This document shows positions 34,681 to 43,770 of a DNA stretch of 64,000 nt, piece by piece. The notes under the pieces are model-generated. The model was not told the DNA's origin. It ran no database searches and saw nothing but the letters and a program-made list of their open reading frames with translations. The position numbers and the translations under genes are program-made. This stretch comes from Gilliamella sp031960925 (GTDB lineage: Bacteria; Pseudomonadota; Gammaproteobacteria; Enterobacterales; Orbaceae): contig JAVSBY010000016.1 of assembly GCA_031960925.1 (NCBI GenBank), positions 24,276-88,275 on the forward strand. Direction: 5' to 3'. Positions within the stretch are counted from its first letter, which is position 1; every line of letters begins with the position of its first letter.

Positions 34681-36621
34681 CTAATCTTCATGTCCTGTCG
34701 TTTGGGATGTTTCATCTAACGCTGTAGAATCATCGCCAACCAGATAATAATCGAGAATCTTACGAGCAACCGCGCCGCCATTAGTACTTCCGCCGCCGGC
34801 ATTTTCGAGCACAATGGCTAATGCAATGGTCGGTTTGTCGTAGGGCGCAAACGCAATAAAAAGGGCATGGTCTCGTAACCGCTCAGGGATTTTTTGGGCG
34901 TTATAGACTTCATCTTGCTTTAATCCATAGACCTGTGCAGTACCGGATTTGCCGGCCGCTTGATATTTCGCATCAGCATACAATTTACGCGCGGTTCCCC
35001 GGCTACCAAACATAACACGGTGCATCCCTTCTTTTGCCAGTGACCAGTAAGATTTATTAATGTTTGCTAAACTATTTTCATCACTCGGCACTTCCTCAGG
35101 AACTTGGGGCGAGGTATGATTGAGTAGATCACTTTTTTTGTATAATAAAAAGTGAGGGGTAAAAATTTTACCTTCATTGATCAAAATGGTTAACGCTTTT
35201 GCCATCTGAATTGGGGTCACTGTCCAATATCCTTGACCAATACCAACAGGAATGGTATCCCCTTGTAGCCACGGCTTTTTATAACGCTGCATCTTCCATT
35301 CGCGGCTAGGCATCACAGCGCGCGCTTCTTCTGATGGTGAAATGTCAATGCCGGTTCGTTCACCATAGCCAAACTTTGTCATCCACTGATGCAATCTATC
35401 GATCCCCATATCATAGGCAACTTGATAAAAATAGGTATCAACTGACTCCTCAATCGCTTTCATCACATCAACGCGCCCATGCCCCCAGCGTAGCCAGTCA
35501 CGGTAGCGTTTATCGGTACCCGGCAGTTCCCACCAGCCCGGATCATTGACCACACTTTTTGCCGTAATAAGTCCCTCACCTAACGCCGCAACGGAAATAT
35601 AAGGTTTGACGGTTGAAGCAGGCGGATAAGCACCGAGTAGTGCTCGGTTGAAAAGCGGTTTATCCGGATCGGAGAGTAACGCATTATATTTGGCACTCGA
35701 AATCCCGCCCACAAAGGGATTAGGATCATAACTTGGACTAGACACCAGCGCTAAAATTTCACCGTTATTGGGATCAATGGCGACAACTGCCGCTTTACGC
35801 CCGGTCAATAATTGTTCGATATAGAGTTGTAATTTCAGATTAATCGATAAATAAATATCTTCACCGGCTTGCGGCGCGTGCTTATTGAGCTGACGAACAA
35901 TACGTCCTCGGCTATTTACTTCAACCTCTTCATACCCCGGAACACCGTGCAGCACATTTTCATAATAGCGCTCAATCCCCATCTTACCGATATTGGCAGT
36001 GCCAACGTAGTAACTGGATTTATTTTCATCCTCTAATCGCTGTTTGTCTTGGCTATTGATTTTTGAAACGTAGCCAATAATATGCGTTAACGAACTGGCA
36101 TAAGGATAATAGCGATGTAATGTGCCGGTGATTGAGACAAAAGGATAACGGTGCTGATCGACTACAAAACGGGCAATTTCTTGCTGAGTCAGGTTATCTT
36201 TTAATGGCACTGGGCGATGCGCTTTATAATTTCGTCGCTCTTTTTGAAAAGTTTCAATATCTTCATCGGTTAAATCAACAATTTTTTTAAGCTCATCAAA
36301 CTGCGCACTTAAATTTTTAATCTTATCGGGAATGATATTAAGTTGATAGGTTGTATTATTGATCGCAAGAGGCGTGCCATTACGATCGTAGATCATGCCG
36401 CGATTCGGGGGAATGGGAATAATTTCAATCCGATTATTATTGGATTTAGTACTGTAATAACTAAAATTCGATATTTGCAAATTAGCCAAATTAGCAAGCA
36501 GCACCGAAATCAATAATATAATCATCAAAAAAGCAAAGAGTGCTCGTCTTAAGAACAAATTTGCTTCGGCTGAGTGATCTCTTATCGTTGTTCGATTTTT
36601 TTTACGTGTGATAGGGATAAT
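34681..36621 (-). CDS. mrdA: Peptidoglycan D,D-transpeptidase PBP2, probable ATT start
   Basis: Class B transpeptidase of lateral wall growth. About 646 residues if started at ATT 36621 (E. coli 633). Membrane helix (FAFLMIILLISVLLANLANL), pedestal with RGMIYDRNG, transpeptidase motifs: STVK (SxxK) near 330, SVD (SxN position) near 386 and KSGTAQ near 545. The in-frame sequence upstream of the first TTG (36558) reads IRDHSAEANLFLRRA, matching the E. coli FRDYTAESALFVRRA tail, so the true start is upstream. An AGGAG Shine-Dalgarno (36630-36626), just after the phoH stop, is followed by ATT (4 bases) and ATC (7 bases) with no ATG/GTG/TTG. Fourth-gene context: miaB-phoH-mrdA-mrdB-dacA. Confidence 0.93.
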   Translation of the reverse strand: MIPITRKKNRTTIRDHSAEANLFLRRALFAFLMIILLISVLLANLANLQISNFSYYSTKSNNNRIEIIPIPPNRGMIYDRNGTPLAINNTTYQLNIIPDKIKNLSAQFDELKKIVDLTDEDIETFQKERRNYKAHRPVPLKDNLTQQEIARFVVDQHRYPFVSITGTLHRYYPYASSLTHIIGYVSKINSQDKQRLEDENKSSYYVGTANIGKMGIERYYENVLHGVPGYEEVEVNSRGRIVRQLNKHAPQAGEDIYLSINLKLQLYIEQLLTGRKAAVVAIDPNNGEILALVSSPSYDPNPFVGGISSAKYNALLSDPDKPLFNRALLGAYPPASTVKPYISVAALGEGLITAKSVVNDPGWWELPGTDKRYRDWLRWGHGRVDVMKAIEESVDTYFYQVAYDMGIDRLHQWMTKFGYGERTGIDISPSEEARAVMPSREWKMQRYKKPWLQGDTIPVGIGQGYWTVTPIQMAKALTILINEGKIFTPHFLLYKKSDLLNHTSPQVPEEVPSDENSLANINKSYWSLAKEGMHRVMFGSRGTARKLYADAKYQAAGKSGTAQVYGLKQDEVYNAQKIPERLRDHALFIAFAPYDKPTIALAIVLENAGGGSTNGGAVARKILDYYLVGDDSTALDETSQTTGHED

Positions 36622-36630
36622 AAGACTCCT

Positions 36631-37656
36631 TTACTGATGGCTCTCAGTATGATGTTTACGTTGTTCACTTGCTTCCCATTGCTCGTAAGCATTGACTATC
36701 CGAGCGACAACAGGATGACGCACAACATCTTCACTTTGGAAAAAATTAAAACTAATGTCATCAACCGCGCTTAAAACCTCAATGGCATGACGTAATCCCG
36801 ATTTTTGGTGACGGGGTAAGTCAATTTGGGTAATATCACCGGTGATAACCGCTTTGGAGTTAAAGCCAATACGGGTTAAAAACATTTTCATCTGTTCGAT
36901 GGTCGTATTTTGACTCTCATCAAGGATGATAAAGGCATCGTTCAATGTGCGTCCGCGCATGTAAGCCAGCGGCGCAACTTCAATCACGCTTTTTTCAATT
37001 AACTTTTCGACTTTCTCAAAACCTAACATTTCAAATAGAGCATCATAAAGAGGACGCAAGTAAGGATCGACCTTTTGACTTAAATCACCCGGTAAGAATC
37101 CCAATTTTTCGCCGGCTTCAACCGCCGGGCGCGTTAACACAATGCGGCGTATTTGCTGCTTTTCAAGCGCATCAACCGCGGCAGCAACGGCTAAATAGGT
37201 TTTACCGGTTCCAGCAGGTCCAATCCCAAAGGTGATATCGTAATCTAAAACATGCGCAATATACTGTGCTTGATTCGGCGTTCTTGGCTTAATCACACCG
37301 CGTTTGGTTTTTATCATGACCAGTTTACCGCCATCATGATCAACATAAGCAGGGCGATGTGCTTGCGCTTTTTCAAGTGCGCCAGATTCTTTAATCGCTA
37401 AATGAATTTGCTCCGGTTCAATATCAACCACAGCGCCTTTTACGTTGGTTTGCTGATAAAGCGACACCAAGATTTCACCGGCCGCCTTCGCGCAAATCGC
37501 CTCACCGGTGATTGAAAATAGGTGACCGCGATGATTTATTTCAATGCCAAGTCTGCGCTCTAATTGTTTTATGTTGTTATCATAAGGACCACAAAGGCCA
37601 TTTAACCGTCCATTGTCAGCCGGTTCAAGCGTTATTTCCTGTGTCACAATATTCAA
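36631..37656 (-). CDS. ybeZ: PhoH-like ATPase (YbeZ)
   Basis: P-loop ATPase linked to the rRNA maturase YbeY. 341 residues from TTG 37656, whose product begins MNIVTQEITLEP like the E. coli protein, with GAGGG 7 bases upstream. Walker A GPAGTGKTYLA near 130, Walker B AFIILDESQNT near 225, and KLGFLPGDLSQKVDPYLRPLYDA between. Downstream of miaB as in E. coli, but its usual partner ybeY does not follow; mrdA does. Its TAA stop sits in the mrdA frame directly before the mrdA Shine-Dalgarno. Confidence 0.95.
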   Translation of the reverse strand: MNIVTQEITLEPADNGRLNGLCGPYDNNIKQLERRLGIEINHRGHLFSITGEAICAKAAGEILVSLYQQTNVKGAVVDIEPEQIHLAIKESGALEKAQAHRPAYVDHDGGKLVMIKTKRGVIKPRTPNQAQYIAHVLDYDITFGIGPAGTGKTYLAVAAAVDALEKQQIRRIVLTRPAVEAGEKLGFLPGDLSQKVDPYLRPLYDALFEMLGFEKVEKLIEKSVIEVAPLAYMRGRTLNDAFIILDESQNTTIEQMKMFLTRIGFNSKAVITGDITQIDLPRHQKSGLRHAIEVLSAVDDISFNFFQSEDVVRHPVVARIVNAYEQWEASEQRKHHTESHQ

Positions 37657-37729
37657 ATACAAGCCCTCAAATCATCATTCCAGTTATAAGGTCAAGCCGC
37701 TGCATTTCACAGCGGGAGATAAAAAGTGT

Positions 37730-39157
37730 CTAAGGTTGATAAATACCAACACCCAACTCATTTTCCTTACGCGTTCTTGAAATCACCGAGTTCGGTGACT
37801 CGCTCACACGTAAATCCATTTCATCTTCGGTTCGAACAATATTACCGCGCAACGAGTTTGGGTAGACATCGGTAATTTCAACATCGACAAATTTACCGAT
37901 CATATCCGGGCTACCTTCGAAATTGACAATACGATTATTCTCAGTCCGTCCGGTTAATTCCATCACGTCTTTTTTAGATGGCCCTTCAACCAAAATACGT
38001 TGTACGGTATTTAACATGCGGCGACTAAATTGCATCGCTTGTTGATTGATTCGCTCTTGTAAAATGTACAAGCGCTGCTTTTTCTCATCTTCTGATACGT
38101 TATCTTCCATCTCAGCAGCTGGTGTACCTGGCCTTGCTGAATAAACAAAGCTGTAACTCACATCAAAATTGACATCGGCAATCAGTTTCATTGTTTGCTC
38201 AAAGTCCTCTTGCGTTTCGCCCGGGAACCCAACAATAAAATCGGAGCTAATTTGAATATCCGGACGCACTTTACGCAATTTTCGGATAATTGATTTATAT
38301 TCAAGTGCGGTGTGGGTACGTTTCATTAAATTAAGTACCCTATCTGAGCCACTTTGCACCGGTAAATGTAAAAAGTTCACCAGCTCTGGCGTGTCGCGAT
38401 AAACATCGATAATATCATCTGTAAATTCAATAGGATGACTGGTTGTAAAGCGAATACGATCGATACCATCGATAGCCGCAACTAAGCGTAATAATTCAGC
38501 AAATGAGCAAATCCCGCCATCAAACGTTGGGCCTCGATACGCATTCACGTTTTGGCCAAGTAGATTGACTTCACGCACACCTTGCGCTGCAAGCTGAGCG
38601 ATTTCATAAATCACATCATCACAAGGGCGACTGACTTCTTCGCCACGGGTATAAGGCACAACGCAGTAGGTACAATATTTATTGCATCCTTCCATAATAG
38701 AAACAAACGCGGTAGGACCTTCGCTGCGCGGTTCAGGCAGACGATCGAATTTTTCGATCTCAGGAAAACTGACATCAACAACATGATTACCATTACCGCT
38801 GCGAATTTTTTCGATCATTTCAGGCAAACGGTGAAAGGTTTGCGGCCCAAAAATAATATCGACAAAAGGGGCTCGTTTACGAATATGGGCACCTTCTTGA
38901 GACGCCACGCAGCCACCAACGCCAATAATGATATTGGGATTATGTTTTTTTATGTTTTTCCAGCGTCCTAACTGATGAAACACTTTCTCTTGTGCCTTTT
39001 CTCGAATTGAGCAGGTGTTTAGAAGGAGTATGTCAGCGTCTTTTGCGTCATCAGTTAAGGTTAAACCGTGGGTTGATTCAAGGAGATCTGCCATTTTTGA
39101 TGAATCGTATTCGTTCATCTGACAGCCCCAAGTTTTGATATGTAATTTTTTGCTCAT
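37730..39157 (-). CDS. miaB: tRNA-2-methylthio-N6-dimethylallyladenosine synthase MiaB
   Basis: Radical-SAM methylthiotransferase that modifies A37 of tRNAs reading U-starting codons. 475 residues (E. coli 474). UPF0004 domain with cysteines C12 (TWGCQ), C49 (NTCS) and C83 (GGCVAS), radical-SAM CNKYCTYC near 156-163, and a C-terminal TRAM domain. ATG 39157 (MSKKLHIKTWGCQ) is the conserved start; the upstream in-frame TTG is not needed. Upstream of phoH as in E. coli. Confidence 0.97.
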   Translation of the reverse strand: MSKKLHIKTWGCQMNEYDSSKMADLLESTHGLTLTDDAKDADILLLNTCSIREKAQEKVFHQLGRWKNIKKHNPNIIIGVGGCVASQEGAHIRKRAPFVDIIFGPQTFHRLPEMIEKIRSGNGNHVVDVSFPEIEKFDRLPEPRSEGPTAFVSIMEGCNKYCTYCVVPYTRGEEVSRPCDDVIYEIAQLAAQGVREVNLLGQNVNAYRGPTFDGGICSFAELLRLVAAIDGIDRIRFTTSHPIEFTDDIIDVYRDTPELVNFLHLPVQSGSDRVLNLMKRTHTALEYKSIIRKLRKVRPDIQISSDFIVGFPGETQEDFEQTMKLIADVNFDVSYSFVYSARPGTPAAEMEDNVSEDEKKQRLYILQERINQQAMQFSRRMLNTVQRILVEGPSKKDVMELTGRTENNRIVNFEGSPDMIGKFVDVEITDVYPNSLRGNIVRTEDEMDLRVSESPNSVISRTRKENELGVGIYQP

Positions 39158-39338
39158 CAATAACTCAGCTATTTTTAGTTGTTAAAATGAAAACGGCTTT
39201 AAATCCGCGATTTTAGCGAGCCATATTGTAATCCTTTGTTCAAGTAGGGTCTAGCGTAAAATAAAGACTCTTTGCTATCTATATCGAAAAATTTTGTGAT
39301 ATGATTGCCGGCAAAATTTCGATCAAAAGTCTTTGGAT

Positions 39339-40565
39339 ATGTCAAAACCCTTTAGTTCAACCAGACGTTTTTTAATTAAAGGAATTGTTGCGACTTGTTT
39401 GCTATCTGTAACAAGGGTCGGCTTTGCGGCTATGGCACAAGTTGCAGCTGTGCGTATTTGGCCTTCATCGACCTATACGCGTATTACATTAGAATCGAAT
39501 GTGTTACTTGCTTATAAACGCTTTTCTTTAAGCAATCCTGAACGCATTGTAATTGACATTGATAATGTTAACTTAAATAACACCTTCCGCAATTTATCAT
39601 CACAAGTGCTCAGCGATGATCCGTATATAAAAACCTTGCGCGTTGCCCAGTTTAATCCGAAAACAGTCAGAATGGTGATTGAACTCAAGCAAGGCGTCAA
39701 ACCGAATTTATTTACCCTACCACCGGTTGCTAAGTTTAAACACCGTTTAGTGATAGATCTGTATCCATCGCGCCCTGTTTCGGTTGATGATGATCCTTTG
39801 CTAGCCTTGCTTGAAGAGTATAACAAGGGCGATTTGAACAAAAAAGAAACTAGCTTGATTGTGCCAACCAAAAATAAAAACGATAAAGTGATTGTCATGC
39901 TCGATCCCGGTCATGGTGGCGAAGATCCGGGGGCTATTGGGTATAATAAAACCCGCGAAAAAGATGTCGTGTTACAAATCGCGCGGCGCGTGCGTAATTT
40001 ACTTAAAAATGAACCCAAAATAAAAGTGTACATGACGCGCAATGAAGATGTCTTTTTACCGTTAAAAGTGCGCGTTGAAAAAGCGCGAGCGCTGCATGCA
40101 GATCTGTTTATTTCAATCCATGCCGATGCATTTACAAGTCGCTCAGTGAAAGGATCATCGGTATTTGCGTTATCAACCCGTGGAGCGAGTAGCTCTGCCG
40201 CCAGCTACCTTGCACAAACGCAAAATGAGGCAGATGACATTGGTGGGGTTAGTCGCAGCGGTGATAAATATTTGGATCACACGATATTGGATCTGGTGCA
40301 AAAAACCACATTGGGTAATGGCGTTTTATTAGGTACATCAATCCTTAATCGCATGAAAAATGTCAATAAACTGCATAAGCCATCGATTGAGAAAGCCGGC
40401 TTTGCGGTGTTAAAAGCGCCGGATATTCCGTCTGTTTTAGTGGAAACTGCCTTTATTAGTAATCCCGCTGAAGAGCAAAAACTCAAAACAGCCGCGTTTC
40501 AAAATCAAGTATCGAAAGCGATTGTTGATGGGATTAAAGACTACATCAAAAAACGCAAAAATTAG
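39339..40565 (+). CDS. amiC: N-acetylmuramoyl-L-alanine amidase AmiC
   Basis: Septal amidase that splits peptidoglycan during daughter-cell separation. 408 residues (E. coli 417). A Tat-type signal is visible: STRRFLIKG followed by a hydrophobic stretch and cleavage after GFA. AMIN domain about 32-150, then zinc amidase-3 domain with MLDPGHGGEDPGA (His ligand), KTREKDV (Glu), SIHADAF and a C-terminal VLVETAFISN (catalytic Glu). ATG 39339 is chosen over TTG 39333. Own terminator at 40621. Divergent from miaB. Confidence 0.95.
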   Translation: MSKPFSSTRRFLIKGIVATCLLSVTRVGFAAMAQVAAVRIWPSSTYTRITLESNVLLAYKRFSLSNPERIVIDIDNVNLNNTFRNLSSQVLSDDPYIKTLRVAQFNPKTVRMVIELKQGVKPNLFTLPPVAKFKHRLVIDLYPSRPVSVDDDPLLALLEEYNKGDLNKKETSLIVPTKNKNDKVIVMLDPGHGGEDPGAIGYNKTREKDVVLQIARRVRNLLKNEPKIKVYMTRNEDVFLPLKVRVEKARALHADLFISIHADAFTSRSVKGSSVFALSTRGASSSAASYLAQTQNEADDIGGVSRSGDKYLDHTILDLVQKTTLGNGVLLGTSILNRMKNVNKLHKPSIEKAGFAVLKAPDIPSVLVETAFISNPAEEQKLKTAAFQNQVSKAIVDGIKDYIKKRKN

Positions 40566-40620
40566 TTGCAATCACCGCGTTTATGCCCTACACAGTTAGC
40601 GCGCTATGCTCACCCAAAAT

Positions 40621-40659
40621 AAAAACGGATACGCCATCGCAGGCGGTATCCGTTTTTTT
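40621..40659 (+). terminator. Terminator after amiC
   Basis: AAAACGGATAC-GCC pairs with GGC-GGTATCCGTTTT with a single bulge, followed by T7. Converging pgpA lies beyond. Confidence 0.88.
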
Positions 40660-40702
40660 CAGAGATAAATAGCTAATAACATTAACACTCGGATTTATTG
40701 CG

Positions 40703-41200
40703 TTAAATGATTAGTGATAATCCAATCACAACCGCTGATGAAAAAATGGCAGCAATCACATCATCAATCATAATGCCAAATCCGCCCGGCACTTTGCTGT
40801 CAAACCAGCGAATTGGCCACGGCTTTGCCATATCAAAAAGACGAAAAGCAATAAAGGCGATGACAATCCAAAAAACGCTAACGCTTGGGATAAAAAACAG
40901 CGTCATCCACATACCGATAAATTCATCCCAGACAATATGACCCGAATCATGGGTATGGGTATCATCCGACGTTTTTTGGCAAATAAAGCAACCAAACGCA
41001 AAGGCAACAATAATAAAGATCCAATATAAAATCGGTGGCAAAGCGCAAAACAAAAACCACAGCGGGATAGCCATTAACGATCCCATGGTGCCAGGCATAA
41101 TAGGTGACATGCCACTACCAAGCCCAACGGCTAAAAAATGGATCGGGTTGGTTAATCGTAGGTATTTTTTAAAATCTCTGTTTTGATCTTGTTTGGTCAT
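40703..41200 (-). CDS. pgpA: Phosphatidylglycerophosphatase A
   Basis: Dephosphorylates phosphatidylglycerophosphate to phosphatidylglycerol in the inner membrane. 165 residues (E. coli 172), three to four hydrophobic helices. Motifs: GSGMSPIMPGTMGSLMAIPLW near 28-48, IVWDEFIGMW near 88 (acidic catalytic residues), and the RLFDMAKPWPIRWFDSKVPGGFGIMIDD C-terminal signature. Stands between amiC and argF. Confidence 0.95.
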   Translation of the reverse strand: MTKQDQNRDFKKYLRLTNPIHFLAVGLGSGMSPIMPGTMGSLMAIPLWFLFCALPPILYWIFIIVAFAFGCFICQKTSDDTHTHDSGHIVWDEFIGMWMTLFFIPSVSVFWIVIAFIAFRLFDMAKPWPIRWFDSKVPGGFGIMIDDVIAAIFSSAVVIGLSLII

Positions 41201-41323
41201 GGTGTGATTTTATTCTCAAATGATAGATATCATGCCGTTAAGCCATCGCTTTAGACAATACCAATTCGATGTTATGCAATCTAATCAGTACGCTTTACGG
41301 CATTTTGCGGTTGAATGGATATA

Positions 41324-42334
41324 TTATTGATCTTTACTCAATGTTGCAACCATCACCGCTTTGATCGTGTGTAGACGATTTTCCGCTTCATCAAATACAA
41401 TGCTGTGTGAAGATTCAAACACATCATGAGTCACTTCAAGCCCGTTATTTAAGCCATACTGCTCAGCCATCTGTTTACCAACGGTTGTGTTCATATCATG
41501 AAACGCCGGTAAACAGTGCATAAACTTCACATTGGGGTTAGCGGTTAGATCAATGACATGTTGATTAATTTGGTAAGGGGTTAAGAGTTTAACGCGCTCA
41601 TCCCAAACCTCTTTAGGTTCCCCCATTGATACCCAAACATCAGTGTATAAAAAATCAACATCTTTAACGCCTTGTGCCACATCGTCGGTCAAGGTAATTT
41701 TAGCGCCGGTTTTGTTAGCAATTTCTTGACACTGATTGACTAGTTCAGCCTCGGGCTGACAGGCTTTAGGTGCTACTAAACGGATATCCATTCCCATTAT
41801 TGCCGCCCCATCCATCAGTGAATTGCCCATGTTATTGCGTGCATCGCCTAAATACGCAAATTTGACACTGCTTAACTTACGATCGCCAATGTGTTCTTTC
41901 ATGGTCATAAAATCAGCTAAAATTTGAGTTGGGTGGGCTTGGGTGGTTAAGCCATTCCAAACAGGTACACCGGCATAGTTAGCAAGCGTTTCAACGATGT
42001 CTTGTCCATAACCTCGATATTCAATGCCATCATACATTCGTCCAAGTACCCGCGCGGTATCGGCAATCGATTCTTTATGCCCAATTTGGCTGCCACTTGG
42101 CCCTAAATAGGTCACATTTGCGCCCTGATCAAATGCCCCAACTTCAAACGCGCAGCGTGTACGGGTTGAATCTTTTTCGAAGATTAATGCAATATTTTTA
42201 CCAACTAGGTATTGCTGTTCGGTTCCTTGTTTTTTAGCTTTCTTTAATTCAATAGATAAATCAATAAGTTGATTAATTTCGGTGGGAGTAAAATCAAGTA
42301 ATCGTAGAAAATGACGCTGATAAAAACCGTACAT
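41324..42334 (-). CDS. argF: Ornithine carbamoyltransferase, catabolic/anabolic type ArgF/ArgI
   Basis: Joins carbamoyl phosphate (made by CarAB next door) to ornithine to give citrulline in arginine synthesis. 336 residues (E. coli ArgF/I 334). Carbamoyl-phosphate loop STRTRC near 55-60, YRGYGQ near 104, and the ornithine loop HCLPAFHD near 272. It is divergent from carA, with a perfect 18-bp ARG box 39 bases upstream of ATG 42334. The sequence cannot tell argF from argI naming. An anabolic role is favoured by the ArgR site and lack of arcA/arcC neighbours. Confidence 0.95.
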   Translation of the reverse strand: MYGFYQRHFLRLLDFTPTEINQLIDLSIELKKAKKQGTEQQYLVGKNIALIFEKDSTRTRCAFEVGAFDQGANVTYLGPSGSQIGHKESIADTARVLGRMYDGIEYRGYGQDIVETLANYAGVPVWNGLTTQAHPTQILADFMTMKEHIGDRKLSSVKFAYLGDARNNMGNSLMDGAAIMGMDIRLVAPKACQPEAELVNQCQEIANKTGAKITLTDDVAQGVKDVDFLYTDVWVSMGEPKEVWDERVKLLTPYQINQHVIDLTANPNVKFMHCLPAFHDMNTTVGKQMAEQYGLNNGLEVTHDVFESSHSIVFDEAENRLHTIKAVMVATLSKDQ

Positions 42335-42372
42335 AATGTGCTCCTAAGGTCATAAAGATAGCAACGATTCTA

Positions 42373-42390
42373 TTTGAATAATTATTCAAA
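42373..42390 (-). promoter_or_regulatory. ARG box (ArgR operator) for argF
   Basis: TTTGAATAATTATTCAAA is a perfect 18-bp palindrome that fits the ArgR consensus (wnTGAATwwwwATTCAnw) at every position. It lies 39-56 bases before the argF start. Confidence 0.85.
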
Positions 42391-42549
42391 TTCAAGTTAA
42401 ACCTATGCGGTTTGTGGCGTTATTGGCAAAACATCCGCTAAGTCTCAAAAATTAGACGATATTATGCATATTATTTTCACAATAAATCGTGTTTAAATTA
42501 AAATAATTTAACAAATCAGTTGAGAATTCTGGTTGGTGATGTAAACTTA

Positions 42550-42588
42550 ATTGAATTTATATTCATTTTAAATAATTTTTTATTCAAG
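42550..42588 (+). promoter_or_regulatory. Tandem ARG boxes upstream of carA
   Basis: The first box (42550-42567) holds TGAATTTATATTCA, a full match to the core. After 3 bases, the second (42571-42588) has only its right half ATTCA intact. A strong and a weak box spaced 3 bases apart is the typical ArgR hexamer layout. They lie 13-51 bases before carA ATG 42601. Confidence 0.75.
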
Positions 42589-42600
42589 GAATATACCGCT

Positions 42601-43770
42601 ATGCACACTTATGCACTGCTCATTTTACAAGATGGTTCACAATTTGTCGGTAAATCAATAGGTGCAAATGGCCAAGCTATTGGGGAAGTGGTGTTTAATA
42701 CTTCAATGACCGGTTATCAAGAAATCCTGACCGACCCGTCTTACGCAAGGCAAATGGTGACGTTAACCTATCCGCATATTGGCAATGTCGGTATTAATCA
42801 GGATGATGCCGAATCAGATCACATTTATGCAACAGCGCTCATTATCCGAGATCTCCCCCTACTTGCCAGCAATTATCGTTGCCAACTTGATCTATCAACG
42901 TATTTAAAACAGCAAAATATTATTGCAATTGCCGATATCGATACGCGGCGATTAACCCGTATTTTGCGAGAAAAAGGGGCACTTCATGGCGTGATAATCA
43001 CCGGTGAAAGCCAAGCTGAGTTGCATGCAAAAGCCGATGCTGCCAAGCAACAGGCCATCGAATTTAACGGACTTAGTGGCCTTGATTTAGCCAAAGAAGT
43101 GACATGCAAAACCCCTTATATGTGGACACAAGGTTCGTGGACGTTATCGCACGGATTTCAATCTCCCATAGATGAACATCAATTGCCTTACCATGTTGTC
43201 GCTTATGATTTTGGCGTGAAACGCAATATTTTGCGTATGTTAGTCGATCGGGGGTGTAAATTGACAGTGGTGCCGGCTAAAACGGCGGCAGCAGACGTTT
43301 TGGCGTTAAATCCAGATGGTATATTTTTATCAAATGGCCCTGGTGATCCCGCACCTTGTACCTATGCCATTGAAGCTATTGAGCAATTTTTAACTACCCG
43401 TATCCCCATCTTTGGTATCTGCTTAGGTCACCAATTATTAGCGCTGGCGAGCGGGGCGAAAACGGTAAAAATGAAATTTGGTCATCATGGCGGCAACCAT
43501 CCGGTTAAAGATCTTGAAAATAATCGCGTGATTATCACCGCACAAAATCATGGCTTTGCCGTTGAAGAGAGCAGTTTGCCAGCGCATCTACGCGCAACCC
43601 ATAAATCATTATTTGATGGTTCACTGCAAGGGATTCATCATAATTTGAAACCGGCATTTAGCTTTCAAGGTCACCCAGAAGCAAGCCCCGGTCCACATGA
43701 TGCCGCCCCGCTTTTTGACCACTTTATCGAATTAATCCAGATTTACCAGCAGGAGCAACGCAATGGCTAA
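42601..43770 (+). CDS. carA: Carbamoyl-phosphate synthase small subunit
   Basis: Glutaminase subunit that delivers ammonia to CarB for carbamoyl phosphate, used in both arginine and pyrimidine synthesis. 389 residues (E. coli 382). N-terminal CPSase domain (MTGYQEILTDPSY) and class I glutamine amidotransferase domain with nucleophile Cys274 in GICLGHQ and the HP/E pair in FQGHPEASPGP. An in-frame GTG/ATG further upstream (42520) is rejected because it would put the ARG boxes inside the gene. The end overlaps carB by 8 bases. Confidence 0.97.
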   Translation: MHTYALLILQDGSQFVGKSIGANGQAIGEVVFNTSMTGYQEILTDPSYARQMVTLTYPHIGNVGINQDDAESDHIYATALIIRDLPLLASNYRCQLDLSTYLKQQNIIAIADIDTRRLTRILREKGALHGVIITGESQAELHAKADAAKQQAIEFNGLSGLDLAKEVTCKTPYMWTQGSWTLSHGFQSPIDEHQLPYHVVAYDFGVKRNILRMLVDRGCKLTVVPAKTAAADVLALNPDGIFLSNGPGDPAPCTYAIEAIEQFLTTRIPIFGICLGHQLLALASGAKTVKMKFGHHGGNHPVKDLENNRVIITAQNHGFAVEESSLPAHLRATHKSLFDGSLQGIHHNLKPAFSFQGHPEASPGPHDAAPLFDHFIELIQIYQQEQRNG

